DNA of 64,000 bases from Amycolatopsis sp. (GCF_025464955.1 NZ_JAODNM010000045.1:1-64000), one strand, 5' to 3'; counted from the stretch's first letter, positions 1 to 9,144 are shown. Translations and numbers: made by a program. The notes: generated from the sequence alone by a model not told the origin.

Positions 1-1150
1 ATTCCGAGTAATGCATGAGATTGTGGTGCGCGGCGCAGAGGAACACGAGGTTCGAGATGCGTGTTTCCCCGTGGTGGGCCCACAAAACGATGTGGTGCCC
101 GATGCATCGCTGCGGTGGTGCATCGCACCCGGGAAAGGCGCATCCGCCGTCTCGGATCGCGAGCGCGCAGCGTTGAGCCGGGGTCGCGCTTCGTCGGGAA
201 CGTCCCACGTCCAGCGGTTCCCCATGGCCGCCGAGAACAACGGGGATGATCTTTGCTTCGCAGGCGAGCATGCGGGCCTGGGTCGCGGTGATGTCCCCGA
301 CCAGATCGAGACATGCCCTGCCGAGGCCGGTAAGCAGTTGGTCGTAGGACAGCGTGACCACGATGTGGGTGGTGTCTCCGGCTTGGTTGGGGAGGTCGGG
401 GTTGCCCATGCCGATGCGGACGAATTCGCTGAAGGCGTCGCCGTAGCGTTCCCACTGTGACCGCTGGTCGCGGCCTTCCTCGTTTGCGGGTTTCGGTTTC
501 GCCATCGGTTCCAACGCCGCTTTCAGCCGCGCGAACGTCTCATCGTCGAGGGTGCCTGTGATACCAAGGCTGCCGTCACGGTGGTTAACGAACGCCAACT
601 CCCGCCGCACCGGCTTCGGGTCTTTCGGTTTCGGCTCCGGCCCGTCCGGATCCAACCGGTCCAGCAGTTGCCGACCGGCTTTGAGGATCTCGCGGACTCC
701 GGCGGAGCGGGCGAGGCCGACGAGGATCTTCTCGGCTTGTTCGCGGTCGTGGTCGGACACGGTGGCGGGGATCTTGCCCAGGATCGAGGTGATGGCGTCA
801 ATCTGTGCGTTCCCAATGACTCCCTCCCGCGCAGCATCCGCGGTGGCGGGCGCCAGCGGCGGCGTGGGTGTGCCGGTGAGATCACACCCTGGGTGCAGGG
901 CGTCGGACCGTTTGACGCGGGCGAGGGCGTCGGTGGTGGAGGCGTGGACGGTCTCGCGGATCAGCGCGGGCAGGGTGCCGTAGCCGGTGGTGTCACGGAC
1001 GCCGCGGCGCTTGATCTCCGCGAGGATCCGGCCTTGTTCGGCTTCTGTGCGGCGTCGGTTTTCCTCGAGGTTGATGTATTCGGTTACCAGCACAGGCCCG
1101 TCGACACGCCACCATTCGGTGGGTGTTGCGGAGGCATCGGTGCTGGTCAC
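1..1150 (-). CDS. DUF222/HNH endonuclease domain protein (13E12-type), 3' end cut by window edge
   Basis: The reverse strand is open from a GTG at 1150 to the left edge (at least 383 residues). The N-terminal two thirds is a helical, charged DUF222-like region. Near the edge is an HNH site: the frame reads CAFPGC, then GHHIVLWAHHGET, then FLCAAHHNLMH, i.e. the Cys pairs and the His-His of the HNH fold. The family is abundant in actinobacteria and is thought to act as a DNA endonuclease, with unknown cellular role. The start fits a leaderless transcript: TATCAT lies exactly 6 nt upstream of the GTG, and a LexA-like box sits just before it, so SOS control is likely. Family confidence is high, function is not known. 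Confidence 0.88.
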   Translation of the reverse strand, partial: MTSTDASATPTEWWRVDGPVLVTEYINLEENRRRTEAEQGRILAEIKRRGVRDTTGYGTLPALIRETVHASTTDALARVKRSDALHPGCDLTGTPTPPLAPATADAAREGVIGNAQIDAITSILGKIPATVSDHDREQAEKILVGLARSAGVREILKAGRQLLDRLDPDGPEPKPKDPKPVRRELAFVNHRDGSLGITGTLDDETFARLKAALEPMAKPKPANEEGRDQRSQWERYGDAFSEFVRIGMGNPDLPNQAGDTTHIVVTLSYDQLLTGLGRACLDLVGDITATQARMLACEAKIIPVVLGGHGEPLDVGRSRRSATPAQRCALAIRDGGCAFPGCDAPPQRCIGHHIVLWAHHGETRISNLVFLCAAHHNLMHYSE

Positions 1151-1169
1151 CTGTCTATGATACCTCGAT

Positions 1170-1185
1170 TAGAACAGGTATTCGA
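1170..1185 (-). promoter_or_regulatory. Probable LexA (SOS) box
   Basis: On the reverse strand the sequence TCGAATACCTGTTCTA matches the actinobacterial SOS box TCGAAC-N4-GTTCGA at 10 of 12 fixed positions. It lies about 20 bp upstream of the DUF222/HNH start, just before the likely -10 (TATCAT, 1157-1162), where repressor binding would block transcription. Confidence 0.65.
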
Positions 1186-1309
1186 ATCTCTTTAGAGTGA
1201 TATCAGGAGGTCGCCAGACCACGCAGTCGCTTCATTCACGTCACTGTCTGGAACTACGGCGGAGGAATGTGGGTGACGCCCGGGCTCAACGGCCGGTGAT
1301 GGACGGCCG

Positions 1310-1960
1310 TCAGAACTGCGGGTTCGCGGGCCAGGGGCCGAGGTCGGGTAGTGCCGCGGCGAAGACGGGTGGCGTTGCGGCGTCGCGACCGGCGAGCCAA
1401 GCGGCAAGGTCACGGACGGTGCCCGACACGTCGACGCCGGTCCCCCACCGGCGAGGCAGGTCGGTCGCCACCGCGGCGACACCGGTGGGCAGCCGCGCTT
1501 GCAGGAAGTCGACGGCGTGGCAGGAGAAGTCCGCGGTCCAGTCTGCCGGCCGGACACCCAGATCGAGGTCGACCAGGTGGATCCACACCTCGCGCCAGCG
1601 AGTGAACACTGCTGAGGTGAAGCCCGGCAATGACCAATCGTCGACGCCGGCCCACACCTCATCGAGGTGACCGGCGTGTTCGGCCACGGCGGCGCGATGC
1701 TCGGCCGCGGTCCGGGACGCGGTCGTCTCGATGATGGCGTCCCGCTCACCGGGTATCCACATATCGACGTGCTTGCCGCGCAAAGCATGTTCGACGACGC
1801 GGGCACGCGCGCGGGCGGCATCCGTGATGTGGGCGAGCAGGTGGCCGCGCGTCCACCCGGGCAGCAGTGTCGGTTGGGCGACTTGGGCGTCAGTCAGGTC
1901 TGTGAGCACGTCATTCAGCTGCTGGTGTGCTGCCGCGACGGCAGCGAGGGGCGGGGTCAC
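1310..1960 (-). CDS. Maleylpyruvate isomerase-family mycothiol-dependent enzyme
   Basis: A 216-aa protein of the MDMPI/DinB-like fold. The N-terminal helix bundle carries the family pattern LLPGWTRGHLLAHI, containing the metal-ligand His, and a second conserved stretch RWREVWIHLVDLDLG around the two other expected ligands. Family members use mycothiol as cofactor, often for cis-trans isomerisation or thiol transfer; the substrate here cannot be read from the sequence. The GTG at 1960 is preferred because AGGA stands 9 nt upstream; the frame could extend to a TTG at 2002 without such support. It is a monocistronic unit divergent from the GH99-like gene. Confidence 0.75.
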   Translation of the reverse strand: MTPPLAAVAAAHQQLNDVLTDLTDAQVAQPTLLPGWTRGHLLAHITDAARARARVVEHALRGKHVDMWIPGERDAIIETTASRTAAEHRAAVAEHAGHLDEVWAGVDDWSLPGFTSAVFTRWREVWIHLVDLDLGVRPADWTADFSCHAVDFLQARLPTGVAAVATDLPRRWGTGVDVSGTVRDLAAWLAGRDAATPPVFAAALPDLGPWPANPQF

Positions 1961-2116
1961 GCTGCTTGATCCTAGCGGCGAGACGATGACAAGAACTGAC
2001 AAATCCTGTCCACAGCGGACATCGGCCAGAAGTCGGCGAACCCTTGCTTAATCCTGTTCGTAATTTATAGGCTGCGACCCCTTCCGTCCGCAATGAAGCG
2101 AGAAGGAGCGGTCCCC

Positions 2117-3355
2117 ATGCGTCACATGCCCTTTTCCCGCAGGTCGTTCCTGGCCCTGTCCGCAACGGGCGCCGCACTAGGCGTGTTGTCCTCGAAAATG
2201 ACGGCGAGCGCGGCCAGCCCGGCCGGCGACGTCGTCGGAAAGATCACCGTCGGTTACCAAGGCTGGTTTGCCTGTATCGGCGACGGCGCGCCTATCAACG
2301 CCTGGTGGCATTGGGCCCAGGATGCGAGCAAACCCCCGTCGCCGAGCAACACCGGGATCAAATCCTGGCCCGACACGCGCGAATACGGCAAGGGTTACCA
2401 AACCGCGTATTCGAATTTGAACAACGGCCAGCCCGCGACGCTTTTCTCCTCCTACGACCAGCAGACGGTCGACACGCATTTCCGCTGGATGCAGCAGAAC
2501 GGGTGTGACACAGCAGCCTTGCAGCGGTTCAACCCCACCGGCGGTGAAGGTCCCACCCGCGACGCGATGACCGCCAAGGTCCGGTCGTCTGCGGAGTCCA
2601 CCGGCCGAAAGTTCTACATCATGTACGACGTCAGCGGCTGGACGAACATGCAGTCGGAGATCAAGACGGACTGGACGTCGAAGATGGCGACGCACACGTC
2701 GTCCGGCGCCTACGCGAAGCAGAACGGCAAACCCGTCGTGGGCATCTGGGGCTTCGGTTTCAACGACGGAAACCACCCCTGGGCCCCGGATGTGTGCCTC
2801 GACGTCATCAAGTGGTTCCAAAGCCAGGGCTGCTACGTGATGGGCGGGGTGCCGACCTATTGGCGGACCGGAGTGAGCGACTCGCGGGGCGGCTATCTCG
2901 ACGTCTATCACGCCTTCAACATGCTTTCGCCGTGGATGGTCGGCCGAATCGGAAACGCGGGCGACTCGGACAATTTCTACAATTCCTGCACCGTGCCGGA
3001 CCAGGCTGACTGCAACTCCCACGGGATCGACTACCAACCGTGCGTACTGCCCGGCGACACTTCCGCCCGGCAACGAGCGCACGGGGATTTCATGTGGCGC
3101 CAGTTCTACAACGTGGTCCGCGCCGGAGCGCAGGGGATCTACATTTCCATGTTCGACGAGTACAACGAGGGGAACCAGATCGCGAAAACCGCCGAGAACG
3201 GGTCGATGGTTCCGGCCGGCTCCGGTCTGTGGGCTCTCGACGAGGACGGGACGGCGTGCTCTTCGGACTACTACCTGCGACTGACCGCCGACGGCGGCCG
3301 GATGCTCAAGCAGCAGCTCGCCCTGACCGCCACCCGTCCCACTTCCCCGACCTGA
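2117..3355 (+). CDS. Tat-exported glycoside hydrolase family 71/99-like protein
   Basis: A 412-aa protein opening with a twin-arginine signal (SRRSFLALSATGAALG) and an Ala-rich cleavage region, so export folded through Tat is likely. The mature part begins VGYQGWFACIGDG and later carries FYIMYDVSGW and MFDEYNEGNQ, patterns of the GH99/GH71-like TIM barrel; the acidic residues of the last motif are the probable catalytic or binding carboxylates. GH99 enzymes are endo-acting mannosidases or mannanases and GH71 are alpha-1,3-glucanases; the exact substrate is unknown. ATG 2117 is chosen over ATG 2093 because AAGGAG lies 8-9 nt before it. A weak promoter candidate is TTGCTT (2044) with TATAGG (2066). 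Confidence 0.78.
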   Translation: MRHMPFSRRSFLALSATGAALGVLSSKMTASAASPAGDVVGKITVGYQGWFACIGDGAPINAWWHWAQDASKPPSPSNTGIKSWPDTREYGKGYQTAYSNLNNGQPATLFSSYDQQTVDTHFRWMQQNGCDTAALQRFNPTGGEGPTRDAMTAKVRSSAESTGRKFYIMYDVSGWTNMQSEIKTDWTSKMATHTSSGAYAKQNGKPVVGIWGFGFNDGNHPWAPDVCLDVIKWFQSQGCYVMGGVPTYWRTGVSDSRGGYLDVYHAFNMLSPWMVGRIGNAGDSDNFYNSCTVPDQADCNSHGIDYQPCVLPGDTSARQRAHGDFMWRQFYNVVRAGAQGIYISMFDEYNEGNQIAKTAENGSMVPAGSGLWALDEDGTACSSDYYLRLTADGGRMLKQQLALTATRPTSPT

Positions 3356-3369
3356 CTGTAGGGCCGCGG

Positions 3370-4608
3370 TCAGTCGATCAGGGCCTGGTAGACGAGTTGG
3401 CGCAGCTGTTGCCGGATCGGGTGAGTGCTCGACGGCAGCAGCTGCGTGAAGAACATGGCCGTGATGTCCTCGTCGGGGTCGACCCAGAAGGCCGTGCTCG
3501 CCGCCCCGCCCCAGGCAAATTCCCCAGCGCTGGCAAGGGTTTTCGCCGCGACCGGATTTTGCAGCACGGAGAAGCCGAGGCCGAACCCGTGCCCGTCGAA
3601 CGGCGACTCGGCGAACAGCGGACGCCCGAAGGCTTCCAGATCGGCGTTGCCAGGCAGGTGGTTGCTCGCCATCGACTGCACCGTGCGAGGAGACAGCAGC
3701 CGGACACCGTCCAGTTCGCCACCGCGCAGCAGCATCTGCGTGAAGCGGTGGTAGTCACCGGCGGTGGACACCAGCCCGCCACCACCGGACAGGTACGCCG
3801 GGCGGCTGAGGCCGGCGGCGCCGAAAGCTTCGCTCCGGACAGCCTTCCCGGTTCCCGGCGTCGGCACGTACATCGCCGCAACGCGCTGACGGTCTTCGCC
3901 CTCGTAGAAGAACGCCGTGTCCGTCATCCCCAGCGGCCCGAAGATCCGCTCGGCGAAGAACTCGTCCAGCGACTGCCCCGAAACGACCTCGACGAGCCGG
4001 CCCAGGATGTCCGTCGACACCGAGTAGTTCCACTCGCTGCCAGGCTGGAACACCAGCGGCAGCCGCGCGAACGCCTCGCTCGCGCCGGCCAGGTCAAGCC
4101 CCTTCGGTGTCCCCCACTCGAACCCGGCGGCGCGGTAGATCGCGTCGACCGGGTGCGTGTGGTGGAAACCGTAGGTCAGCCCCGAGGTGTGAGTCAGCAG
4201 GTGCCACAGCCGGATCGGCTCGGTCGCGGGCTCCGTGACCGGACGAAGCGCAGACCCCTTGACGTAGACCCTCGGCTCGGCGAACTCGGGCAGCCAGGTC
4301 GAAATCGGGTCCGCGAGGTCGATCGCGCCGGCTTCGAAGAGCATCATCGCGGCGACCGAGGTGATCGGTTTGGTCATCGAGAAGATCCGCCAGGCGGTGT
4401 CCTGCTCGATCGGCAGGCCCGCCTCGACATCCCGATGACCCGCGCTCGCGACGTGCACGATCTTGCCGTGCCGCGTGACGACCGCGAGATAACCGGGGAG
4501 CAGCCCTTCGTCGACGTAGCGGGAGAACCGCCGATCGATCCGGGTCAGCCGCTCCGCGTCGAAACCGACCTCGGCCGGGTCGACGTCCACCTTCAACTCG
4601 ATCGCCAT
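3370..4608 (-). CDS. Serine hydrolase, class C beta-lactamase/esterase fold
   Basis: A 412-aa penicillin-binding-protein-like hydrolase. The nucleophile motif SMTK lies near residue 77 in the context WRIFSMTKPITSVAAM; the second motif region is EWNYSVSTD, and HTSGLTYGFH and GGGGLVSTAGDYHRF are typical of EstB-like and class C beta-lactamase-related proteins. No signal peptide is evident, so it is more likely a cytoplasmic esterase or peptidase than a secreted resistance enzyme. Upstream codons to 4803 in the same frame lack family similarity, so ATG 4608 is used. It starts 10 nt after the siderophore-interacting protein gene on the same strand and is probably co-transcribed with it. Confidence 0.85.
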   Translation of the reverse strand: MAIELKVDVDPAEVGFDAERLTRIDRRFSRYVDEGLLPGYLAVVTRHGKIVHVASAGHRDVEAGLPIEQDTAWRIFSMTKPITSVAAMMLFEAGAIDLADPISTWLPEFAEPRVYVKGSALRPVTEPATEPIRLWHLLTHTSGLTYGFHHTHPVDAIYRAAGFEWGTPKGLDLAGASEAFARLPLVFQPGSEWNYSVSTDILGRLVEVVSGQSLDEFFAERIFGPLGMTDTAFFYEGEDRQRVAAMYVPTPGTGKAVRSEAFGAAGLSRPAYLSGGGGLVSTAGDYHRFTQMLLRGGELDGVRLLSPRTVQSMASNHLPGNADLEAFGRPLFAESPFDGHGFGLGFSVLQNPVAAKTLASAGEFAWGGAASTAFWVDPDEDITAMFFTQLLPSSTHPIRQQLRQLVYQALID

Positions 4609-4618
4609 GCCGGCGACC

Positions 4619-5437
4619 CTACGCGTTTTGCTCCCGTGCCCGCTCGGCCGCTTTTTCCGCGCGCCAGGCCTCGTCGTCCTTGCCCTCACGCCAGTACCCG
4701 GAGATCGACAGCAGGTCCTTGCGGACACCTCGCTCGTCGAGCAGGTGACGCCGAAGCTCCTTGACGAACCCGGCTTCCCCGTGGACGAACGCCTGCACGA
4801 CACCCCCGCCGAACTCGAGCGCCCGCACGGTTCCGACGACGTCGCCGCCGGCGGACCGGTGCAGCCAGGTGATCTGCGCGTCGCCCTTGGTCGCCAGCGC
4901 CTGCTCCTCTCGCGCGTCCGAAACCAGGATTACGGCGTGCACGCGCGCGCCGGGTGGGATCGCCTCCAGGCTCGCCGCGATGGCGGGCAGGGCACTCTCG
5001 TCCCCGACCAGCAGGTGCCAGTCGGCCTCGGTGCCGGGCGCGTACCCACCACCGGGACCGTTCAGCAGCAACTCGTCGCCGAGTTGCACGGCAGCGGCCC
5101 ACGGACCGGCCAAGCCCTCGTCACCGTGGTGGACGAAGTCGATCGTCAGCTCACCGGCGACCGGGTCAAAGGCGCGAACGGTGTACGAACGCATCTTCGG
5201 CCACGACTCGCTCGGCAGCTCCGCGCGGATGACGCCCATGTCGAACGGCTGCGGGTAGGTCACCCCGGGGATCGGGATGAGCACCTTGACGTAGGCGTCG
5301 GTGAACTCGTTGGGCGTGAACGCCGCTATCCCGTCCCCGCCCGCGATGATCCTGATCATGTGCGGCGTGAGCTGCTCTTTGCGCAGCACCTTCAGCCGCG
5401 TCACCGGCCTCGCGCTGCGCTTCGGCGTGTCCGCCAT
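4619..5437 (-). CDS. Siderophore-interacting protein (FAD-dependent ferric-siderophore reductase)
   Basis: A 272-aa ViuB/SIP-family flavoprotein that reduces ferric siderophores to release iron in the cytoplasm. The N-terminal FAD-binding barrel contains MRSYTVRAFDP, the RxYT(V/I)R flavin-binding motif, followed by the HGDEGLAGPWA segment; the C-terminal half is the NAD(P)H-binding-like domain ending in SGYWREGKDDEAW, a SIP hallmark. ATG 5437 has GAGGAG 7 nt upstream; a TTG two codons earlier is less likely. An iron-box-like palindrome precedes it, and a beta-lactamase-fold hydrolase follows at 10 nt, suggesting an iron-repressed operon. Confidence 0.9.
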   Translation of the reverse strand: MADTPKRSARPVTRLKVLRKEQLTPHMIRIIAGGDGIAAFTPNEFTDAYVKVLIPIPGVTYPQPFDMGVIRAELPSESWPKMRSYTVRAFDPVAGELTIDFVHHGDEGLAGPWAAAVQLGDELLLNGPGGGYAPGTEADWHLLVGDESALPAIAASLEAIPPGARVHAVILVSDAREEQALATKGDAQITWLHRSAGGDVVGTVRALEFGGGVVQAFVHGEAGFVKELRRHLLDERGVRKDLLSISGYWREGKDDEAWRAEKAAERAREQNA

Positions 5438-5467
5438 GTGCAAGCTCCTCGCTACGGTTGAACCCTG

Positions 5468-5490
5468 TTAGGCCACTAAGGCTAGCCTAA
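5468..5490 (-). promoter_or_regulatory. Candidate DtxR/IdeR-type iron box
   Basis: The 54-bp gap between the ABC permease stop and the siderophore-interacting gene carries TTAGGC ... AAGGCTAGCCTAA. The core AGGCTAGCCT is a perfect palindrome and the right side GGCTAGCCTAA matches most of the IdeR consensus half (GGCTAACCTAA). The left half is diverged, giving about 13 of 19 matches in the best register. Position directly upstream of an iron-uptake gene supports the call. Confidence 0.55.
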
Positions 5491-5491
5491 C

Positions 5492-7435
5492 TCACTCGCG
5501 GGCGCCGACGAGTGAGACGGGCACAACCCTTGTCGCCGACAACGACGTCCAGACGCTCGTCGCGCCGACGACCAGGAACGCACCGAATACGACGAAACCG
5601 ACCAATTGCCCCGGCAGGACCGTTTCCGGTAGTCCGGTGATCCTCCCGGTGACCGAGCGGATGCCTACCAGCGCGCCCGCGGCGGCCACTCCACCGAGGA
5701 GCAAGCCGATCCCGGTCACCGCCCAGGATTCCACGAGCGCCATCTTCACCACCTGGAACCGGCTCAGCCCGGTCACGCGCGCCGCGGCGAACTCCGCCTT
5801 GCGCTCGGCCGCCGCGATCACCACCGAGTTGACCACCGCGACCAGCGCGTACAACCCGGCGAGTCCCATCAGGACCTGCATGATCCCGGAGTTGGCGCCG
5901 TCGTCGTTCGCCGACTGCGCCGCGATGGACTCGGCGACGGAGACCGGCCGGCCCGCGCCGGCCGCCTTGATCCCGGCGGCCACCGCCGCCGGATCGGTGC
6001 CTGGCTTCACCTGCACGACGACCTGGGAAGCCGCGCCGGCGAGCACGGAATCTCCGACGAGCTCCCGCGGCAGCAGGAAGTCCGTGCCGCCGTTCAGCGC
6101 CTGCGGCAGTACCGCGACCACCTTGAGCCTGTGCGTGCGACCGTCGATGTCGGCGGTGACCGTCGACCCGACCGGCGTCGTGCCGGCGTCCTTGTTTCCC
6201 GGGCCCAGCGCGATCGTTTCGCCGTGCAGGTCGGCCATCGAGCCGCTCACCGGACTGCGCAGGTGCGTGCGCGTGTAAGTGTCCGCGTCGATGGCGAGCG
6301 CGGTGCCGTCCTTGACCTTCTGCTTCGGCTTGCCGTTCTTCTCGAAGCCGGACGTCACGGTCACCGGCACCGAGACCTGCTGAGCCGCGACCGCGACACC
6401 GGGGACGGCGGCCACCCGGATTCCGTTCGCCCCGGTCGTGTTCACGATGAGGTCGCCGGAGACCGACTGGGTCTGCTCGTCCTTGTCCGCCTTCGCGATG
6501 GACGCCAGCGTGCCGGACAGCCCGACCACCAACGCGACCAGCACCAACAGCGGCGCCGCGGTCGACGCGCTGCGCCGGACGCCGTCGCGGAGGTTCGCCT
6601 GCGCCAATGTACCCAGCGTGCTGCCGCGGAGGACAAGTCCGGCGACCCGGCCGACGAGCGGCACGATCAACGGGCTGAGCTGCGTCAACGCGACCGCGCC
6701 GGTGATCGCGACGAAGATCGACATCGGCACGGCACCGTCCGGCGGCGCGAACCTCGAGGTGATCATCAGCGTGATCGAACCGGCCAGGAACAGGCATCCG
6801 AGGAGCCAGCGGGGCGCGGTCATCACCCGGGTGGCCGCGCCGACGTTGCCCAGCGCCTCCAGCGGTCGTACCTTCGACGCCCGCCGCGAAGCCGCGAGCA
6901 CACCGATCAGCGCGACGCCGACCCCGATACCGGCCGAGACGGCGAGAATCCAGTCCTGCCACCGCGGGGTGAAACCGCCGGGCACGAACCCAAGGTCGGT
7001 CAGGAGCCACGTCTGGAAGCGCATGGCGAGCAGTCCCAACGGCACTCCCAACACAGTCCCGATCACACCGAGGAGCAGGGCTTCGGACAACAGGAGCCGC
7101 CGAACCTGCCGACGGTCACCGCCGACCAGGCGCAGCAGCGCGAGGTCTTTGCGCCGCTGCGCGACGGTGAAGGCGAAAGTGGAGCTGACGATGAAGACCG
7201 CCAGGAACGCCGAGAGCCCCAAAGTCATGGCCTGCAAAGCGATCCCAGCCGTGTAGATGTCGCGAAGGTCGCCTGCGGCCTGCGGGCCAAGCCCGGCCGG
7301 GATGTCAGGGGAGGCCGCCGAGACGAGGATGAGCAGCGACGACTGGACCAGTGCGACCCCCATCGCCACGGTCAGGATCGCGCCGATGAACAGCTGCCAG
7401 CGGTCGCGGAAAGTGGTCAGTGACAACGAAAACAC
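5492..7435 (-). CDS. ABC transporter permease, FtsX-like family
   Basis: A 647-aa membrane protein with two FtsX/MacB-type permease modules: an N-terminal pair of hydrophobic segments, a cytoplasmic-side stretch [30 protein letters not shown] (seen in pieces), and a C-terminal repeat, [21 protein letters not shown], before the last helices. A large hydrophilic region at roughly residues 310-520 should be extracellular. Such permeases with a MacB-like ATPase export peptides or lipids, sense cell-wall antibiotics, or move lipoproteins; the substrate is unknown. It starts with GTG 3 nt after the ATPase stop codon, so the two are translationally coupled. Confidence 0.88.
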   Translation of the reverse strand: MFSLSLTTFRDRWQLFIGAILTVAMGVALVQSSLLILVSAASPDIPAGLGPQAAGDLRDIYTAGIALQAMTLGLSAFLAVFIVSSTFAFTVAQRRKDLALLRLVGGDRRQVRRLLLSEALLLGVIGTVLGVPLGLLAMRFQTWLLTDLGFVPGGFTPRWQDWILAVSAGIGVGVALIGVLAASRRASKVRPLEALGNVGAATRVMTAPRWLLGCLFLAGSITLMITSRFAPPDGAVPMSIFVAITGAVALTQLSPLIVPLVGRVAGLVLRGSTLGTLAQANLRDGVRRSASTAAPLLVLVALVVGLSGTLASIAKADKDEQTQSVSGDLIVNTTGANGIRVAAVPGVAVAAQQVSVPVTVTSGFEKNGKPKQKVKDGTALAIDADTYTRTHLRSPVSGSMADLHGETIALGPGNKDAGTTPVGSTVTADIDGRTHRLKVVAVLPQALNGGTDFLLPRELVGDSVLAGAASQVVVQVKPGTDPAAVAAGIKAAGAGRPVSVAESIAAQSANDDGANSGIMQVLMGLAGLYALVAVVNSVVIAAAERKAEFAAARVTGLSRFQVVKMALVESWAVTGIGLLLGGVAAAGALVGIRSVTGRITGLPETVLPGQLVGFVVFGAFLVVGATSVWTSLSATRVVPVSLVGARE

Positions 7436-7438
7436 GGC

Positions 7439-8212
7439 TCAGGCCTCCAGCTGCGCGAGGCGCTCGGCAACGTCGCGGACGGTCGGGGAGATGAGCTGGT
7501 CGACGATCCGGCCGTCGGAGAGGAACACGACCGCGTCGGCCCTCGCGGCCGCAGCCGGGTCGTGCGTGACCATGACGATGCTCTGCCCGGCGGAGTCGAC
7601 CATGTCCCGCAGGAGCGAAAGCACGGTGCGGGCCGAGGTCGAATCCAGCGCGCCGGTGGGCTCGTCGGCGAACAGCACCCCAGGACGCGTCACCATCGCC
7701 CGCGCGATCGCGACCCGCTGCTGCTGCCCGCCCGAGAGCTCGCGCGGCCGGTGCCGTACTCGGTCGGCGAGCCCGACCGCGCGCAGCACCTCGTGGACGT
7801 CCGATTTGGACACCCGGCGGCCGGCGAGCTTCAGCGGCAGCGTGACGTTCTGCTCCGCCGTCAGCGAGCCGATGAGGTTGAAGTTCTGGAACACGAACCC
7901 GACCTCGCTGCGACGCAACGCCGTCAGCTCGCGGTCCGAGGCGTCGGTGATCTCCTTGCCTGCCAAGAAGACCTGCCCGGACGTGACCTGCTCCAGCCCG
8001 GCCGCGCAGTGCAGCAGCGTGGACTTGCCCGACCCCGACGGCCCCATCACCGCCGTCCAGGAACCCGACGGGAAGCCGAAGCTGACGTCGTCGAGCGCGC
8101 GGACCCTGGCGTGCTTGCCCCCGTATTCCCTGCTGACCCCGCGCAACTCGACCGCCGTTGTCGCGGCTCCCGCCTCGATGGGCGACGGGGTTGTTCCCAT
8201 GGCTGTCGTCAT
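7439..8212 (-). CDS. ABC transporter ATP-binding protein (MacB/LolD type)
   Basis: The ATPase partner of the FtsX-like permease. Numbered from ATG 8212 it has Walker [10 protein letters not shown] (57-65), Q-loop VFQNFNLI, signature ELSGGQQQR, Walker [14 protein letters not shown] and the switch His in VMVTHD. The set is that of MacB/LolD-type ATPases that power mechanotransmission rather than classic import. Start choice is uncertain: in-frame starts exist at 8248 (GTG), 8221 and 8212 (ATG); the last has a GGTGGGA purine tract at suitable spacing. It heads the two-gene operon and is followed downstream by the permease. Confidence 0.88.
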   Translation of the reverse strand: MTTAMGTTPSPIEAGAATTAVELRGVSREYGGKHARVRALDDVSFGFPSGSWTAVMGPSGSGKSTLLHCAAGLEQVTSGQVFLAGKEITDASDRELTALRRSEVGFVFQNFNLIGSLTAEQNVTLPLKLAGRRVSKSDVHEVLRAVGLADRVRHRPRELSGGQQQRVAIARAMVTRPGVLFADEPTGALDSTSARTVLSLLRDMVDSAGQSIVMVTHDPAAAARADAVVFLSDGRIVDQLISPTVRDVAERLAQLEA

Positions 8213-8292
8213 GGCTTCCATCCCACCCGGAACAGGCGGAAAACTCACCAGTGCGCACCCCCGGCGCGGGGTAGGGCTGTCCCTACCGTCCG

Positions 8293-8340
8293 ACTCGTGA
8301 GCGTTCCGGCCGGTTAGAAGCGGCCGGAACGCTCACGAGT
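8293..8340. terminator. CTCGTGAG-type intergenic inverted repeat (copy A), probable bidirectional terminator
   Basis: A perfect 20-bp stem with an 8-nt loop; the left arm is ACTCGTGAGCGTTCCGGCCG and the right arm (8321-8340) its exact complement. The right arm supplies the TGA stop of the SRPBCC-like gene at 8333. No T-run follows, but stem stability suggests a terminator role. Related repeats lie at 26126 and 32178. Confidence 0.7.
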
Positions 8341-8665
8341 CCTGTCCCTCCCCGAGCGCACTGACGAGGTCGGCGAAGCTCGCCGCGACCTTGCCGCGGA
8401 AGCCGATGAACAGGCGGTTCGCCAAGGGGACCGCCCAGCGACCGCGCGATGCGACGTTGAAGACCCGGTGTGTCAGACGACTTCCACCGGGGACGTCCGT
8501 GGCGGTGTACTCGCCGCGGTACCACCAGCCGCCCTGCAGGAACACCATCCGGCTATCGCGGTCGAACGTCCAGCCATGCCCGCCGAGATGGCCTGCGACC
8601 CGCTCCAGCACGACGTCCGTCGGTGCGGCGACGATCGCGGAGACCTCGACCATCGGCTCGTTCAT
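8333..8665 (-). CDS. Small SRPBCC/polyketide-cyclase-like protein
   Basis: A 110-aa protein with a START/SRPBCC-like layout: a first strand VEVSAIVAAPTDVVLERV and a Trp/Gly-rich centre (GGWWYRGEYTA), then a strand SRLTHRVFNVA and a final helix. It is shorter than a typical 140-aa family member. Its ATG overlaps the stop of the SgcJ-like gene (ATGA at 8662-8665), so the pair is translationally coupled and presumably regulated by the divergent TetR gene. The final codons fall in the CTCGTGAG repeat, which provides the stop. Ligand and activity are unknown. Confidence 0.65.
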   Translation of the reverse strand: MNEPMVEVSAIVAAPTDVVLERVAGHLGGHGWTFDRDSRMVFLQGGWWYRGEYTATDVPGGSRLTHRVFNVASRGRWAVPLANRLFIGFRGKVAASFADLVSALGEGQDS

Positions 8666-9078
8666 GACGCCGCGCGCGGGTCCGACACGCGGGTGTTCTG
8701 GAAGGAAGCGATCTGCCAGCCTTCGCCGTTGTTCACCAGGACGTACGTCTGAGTCGACTCGCGCCCGGCAGTGACCACGCTCCCGCCGTCGAGCGACGAG
8801 CCACCGCCCCCGGCGACGACGACCGCGACGTCCGGCCGCAGGAAGCGAACCTTGGGCTGGACATCGCTTCCGATCAGCTTCGACCCTTTGAGCAGGCCCT
8901 CGAAGAGCGCGCGATGGGACGCTTCGATGGCTGCCCGGCCAGGCATGTTCATGCCGAAGAACGTGACGTAGTCAGCGTCCTCGGTGAAGAGGTTCGCATA
9001 AGCCGTCGCGTCTCCGTCGTTCCAAGCTTGGGCCATCTTCCCCAGCGGCACCAAGACTTCGGCTGCCTGATCAACCAT
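8662..9078 (-). CDS. SgcJ/EcaC-family NTF2-like protein
   Basis: A 138-aa SnoaL/NTF2-like protein. The pattern AWNDGDATAYANLFTEDADYVTFFG followed by GRAAIEASHRALFEG (each seen in the N-terminal half) and the C-terminal QTYVLVNNGEGWQIASFQNTR is characteristic of the SgcJ/EcaC group, which is annotated as oxidoreductase in enediyne clusters but mostly uncharacterised. ATG 9078 is supported by GGAGGG 6 nt upstream; the longer frame to 9150 would run over the operators. It is divergent from the TetR gene at 9192 and first gene of a two-gene operon. Confidence 0.8.
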   Translation of the reverse strand: MVDQAAEVLVPLGKMAQAWNDGDATAYANLFTEDADYVTFFGMNMPGRAAIEASHRALFEGLLKGSKLIGSDVQPKVRFLRPDVAVVVAGGGGSSLDGGSVVTAGRESTQTYVLVNNGEGWQIASFQNTRVSDPRAAS

Positions 9079-9095
9079 GTCCAACCCTCCAGTTT

Positions 9096-9144
9096 CGAAC
9101 GTCGTTCGTTCGACGAACACAGTTCTACTATCGAACGTCGTTCG
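9096..9144. promoter_or_regulatory. Tandem TetR-type operators
   Basis: Two identical palindromes CGAACGTCGTTCG (9096-9108 and 9132-9144), arms CGAACG/CGTTCG round one central base, sit 36 bp apart in the gap between the divergent SgcJ-like and TetR genes. A third, looser GTTCG/CGAAC pair lies between them. This is the expected layout for autoregulation plus control of the divergent operon. Confidence 0.7.

Noticed and set aside
3040..4764. A 574-codon plus-strand frame
   Set aside because: Antisense to the beta-lactamase-fold gene and Arg-rich; no domain.
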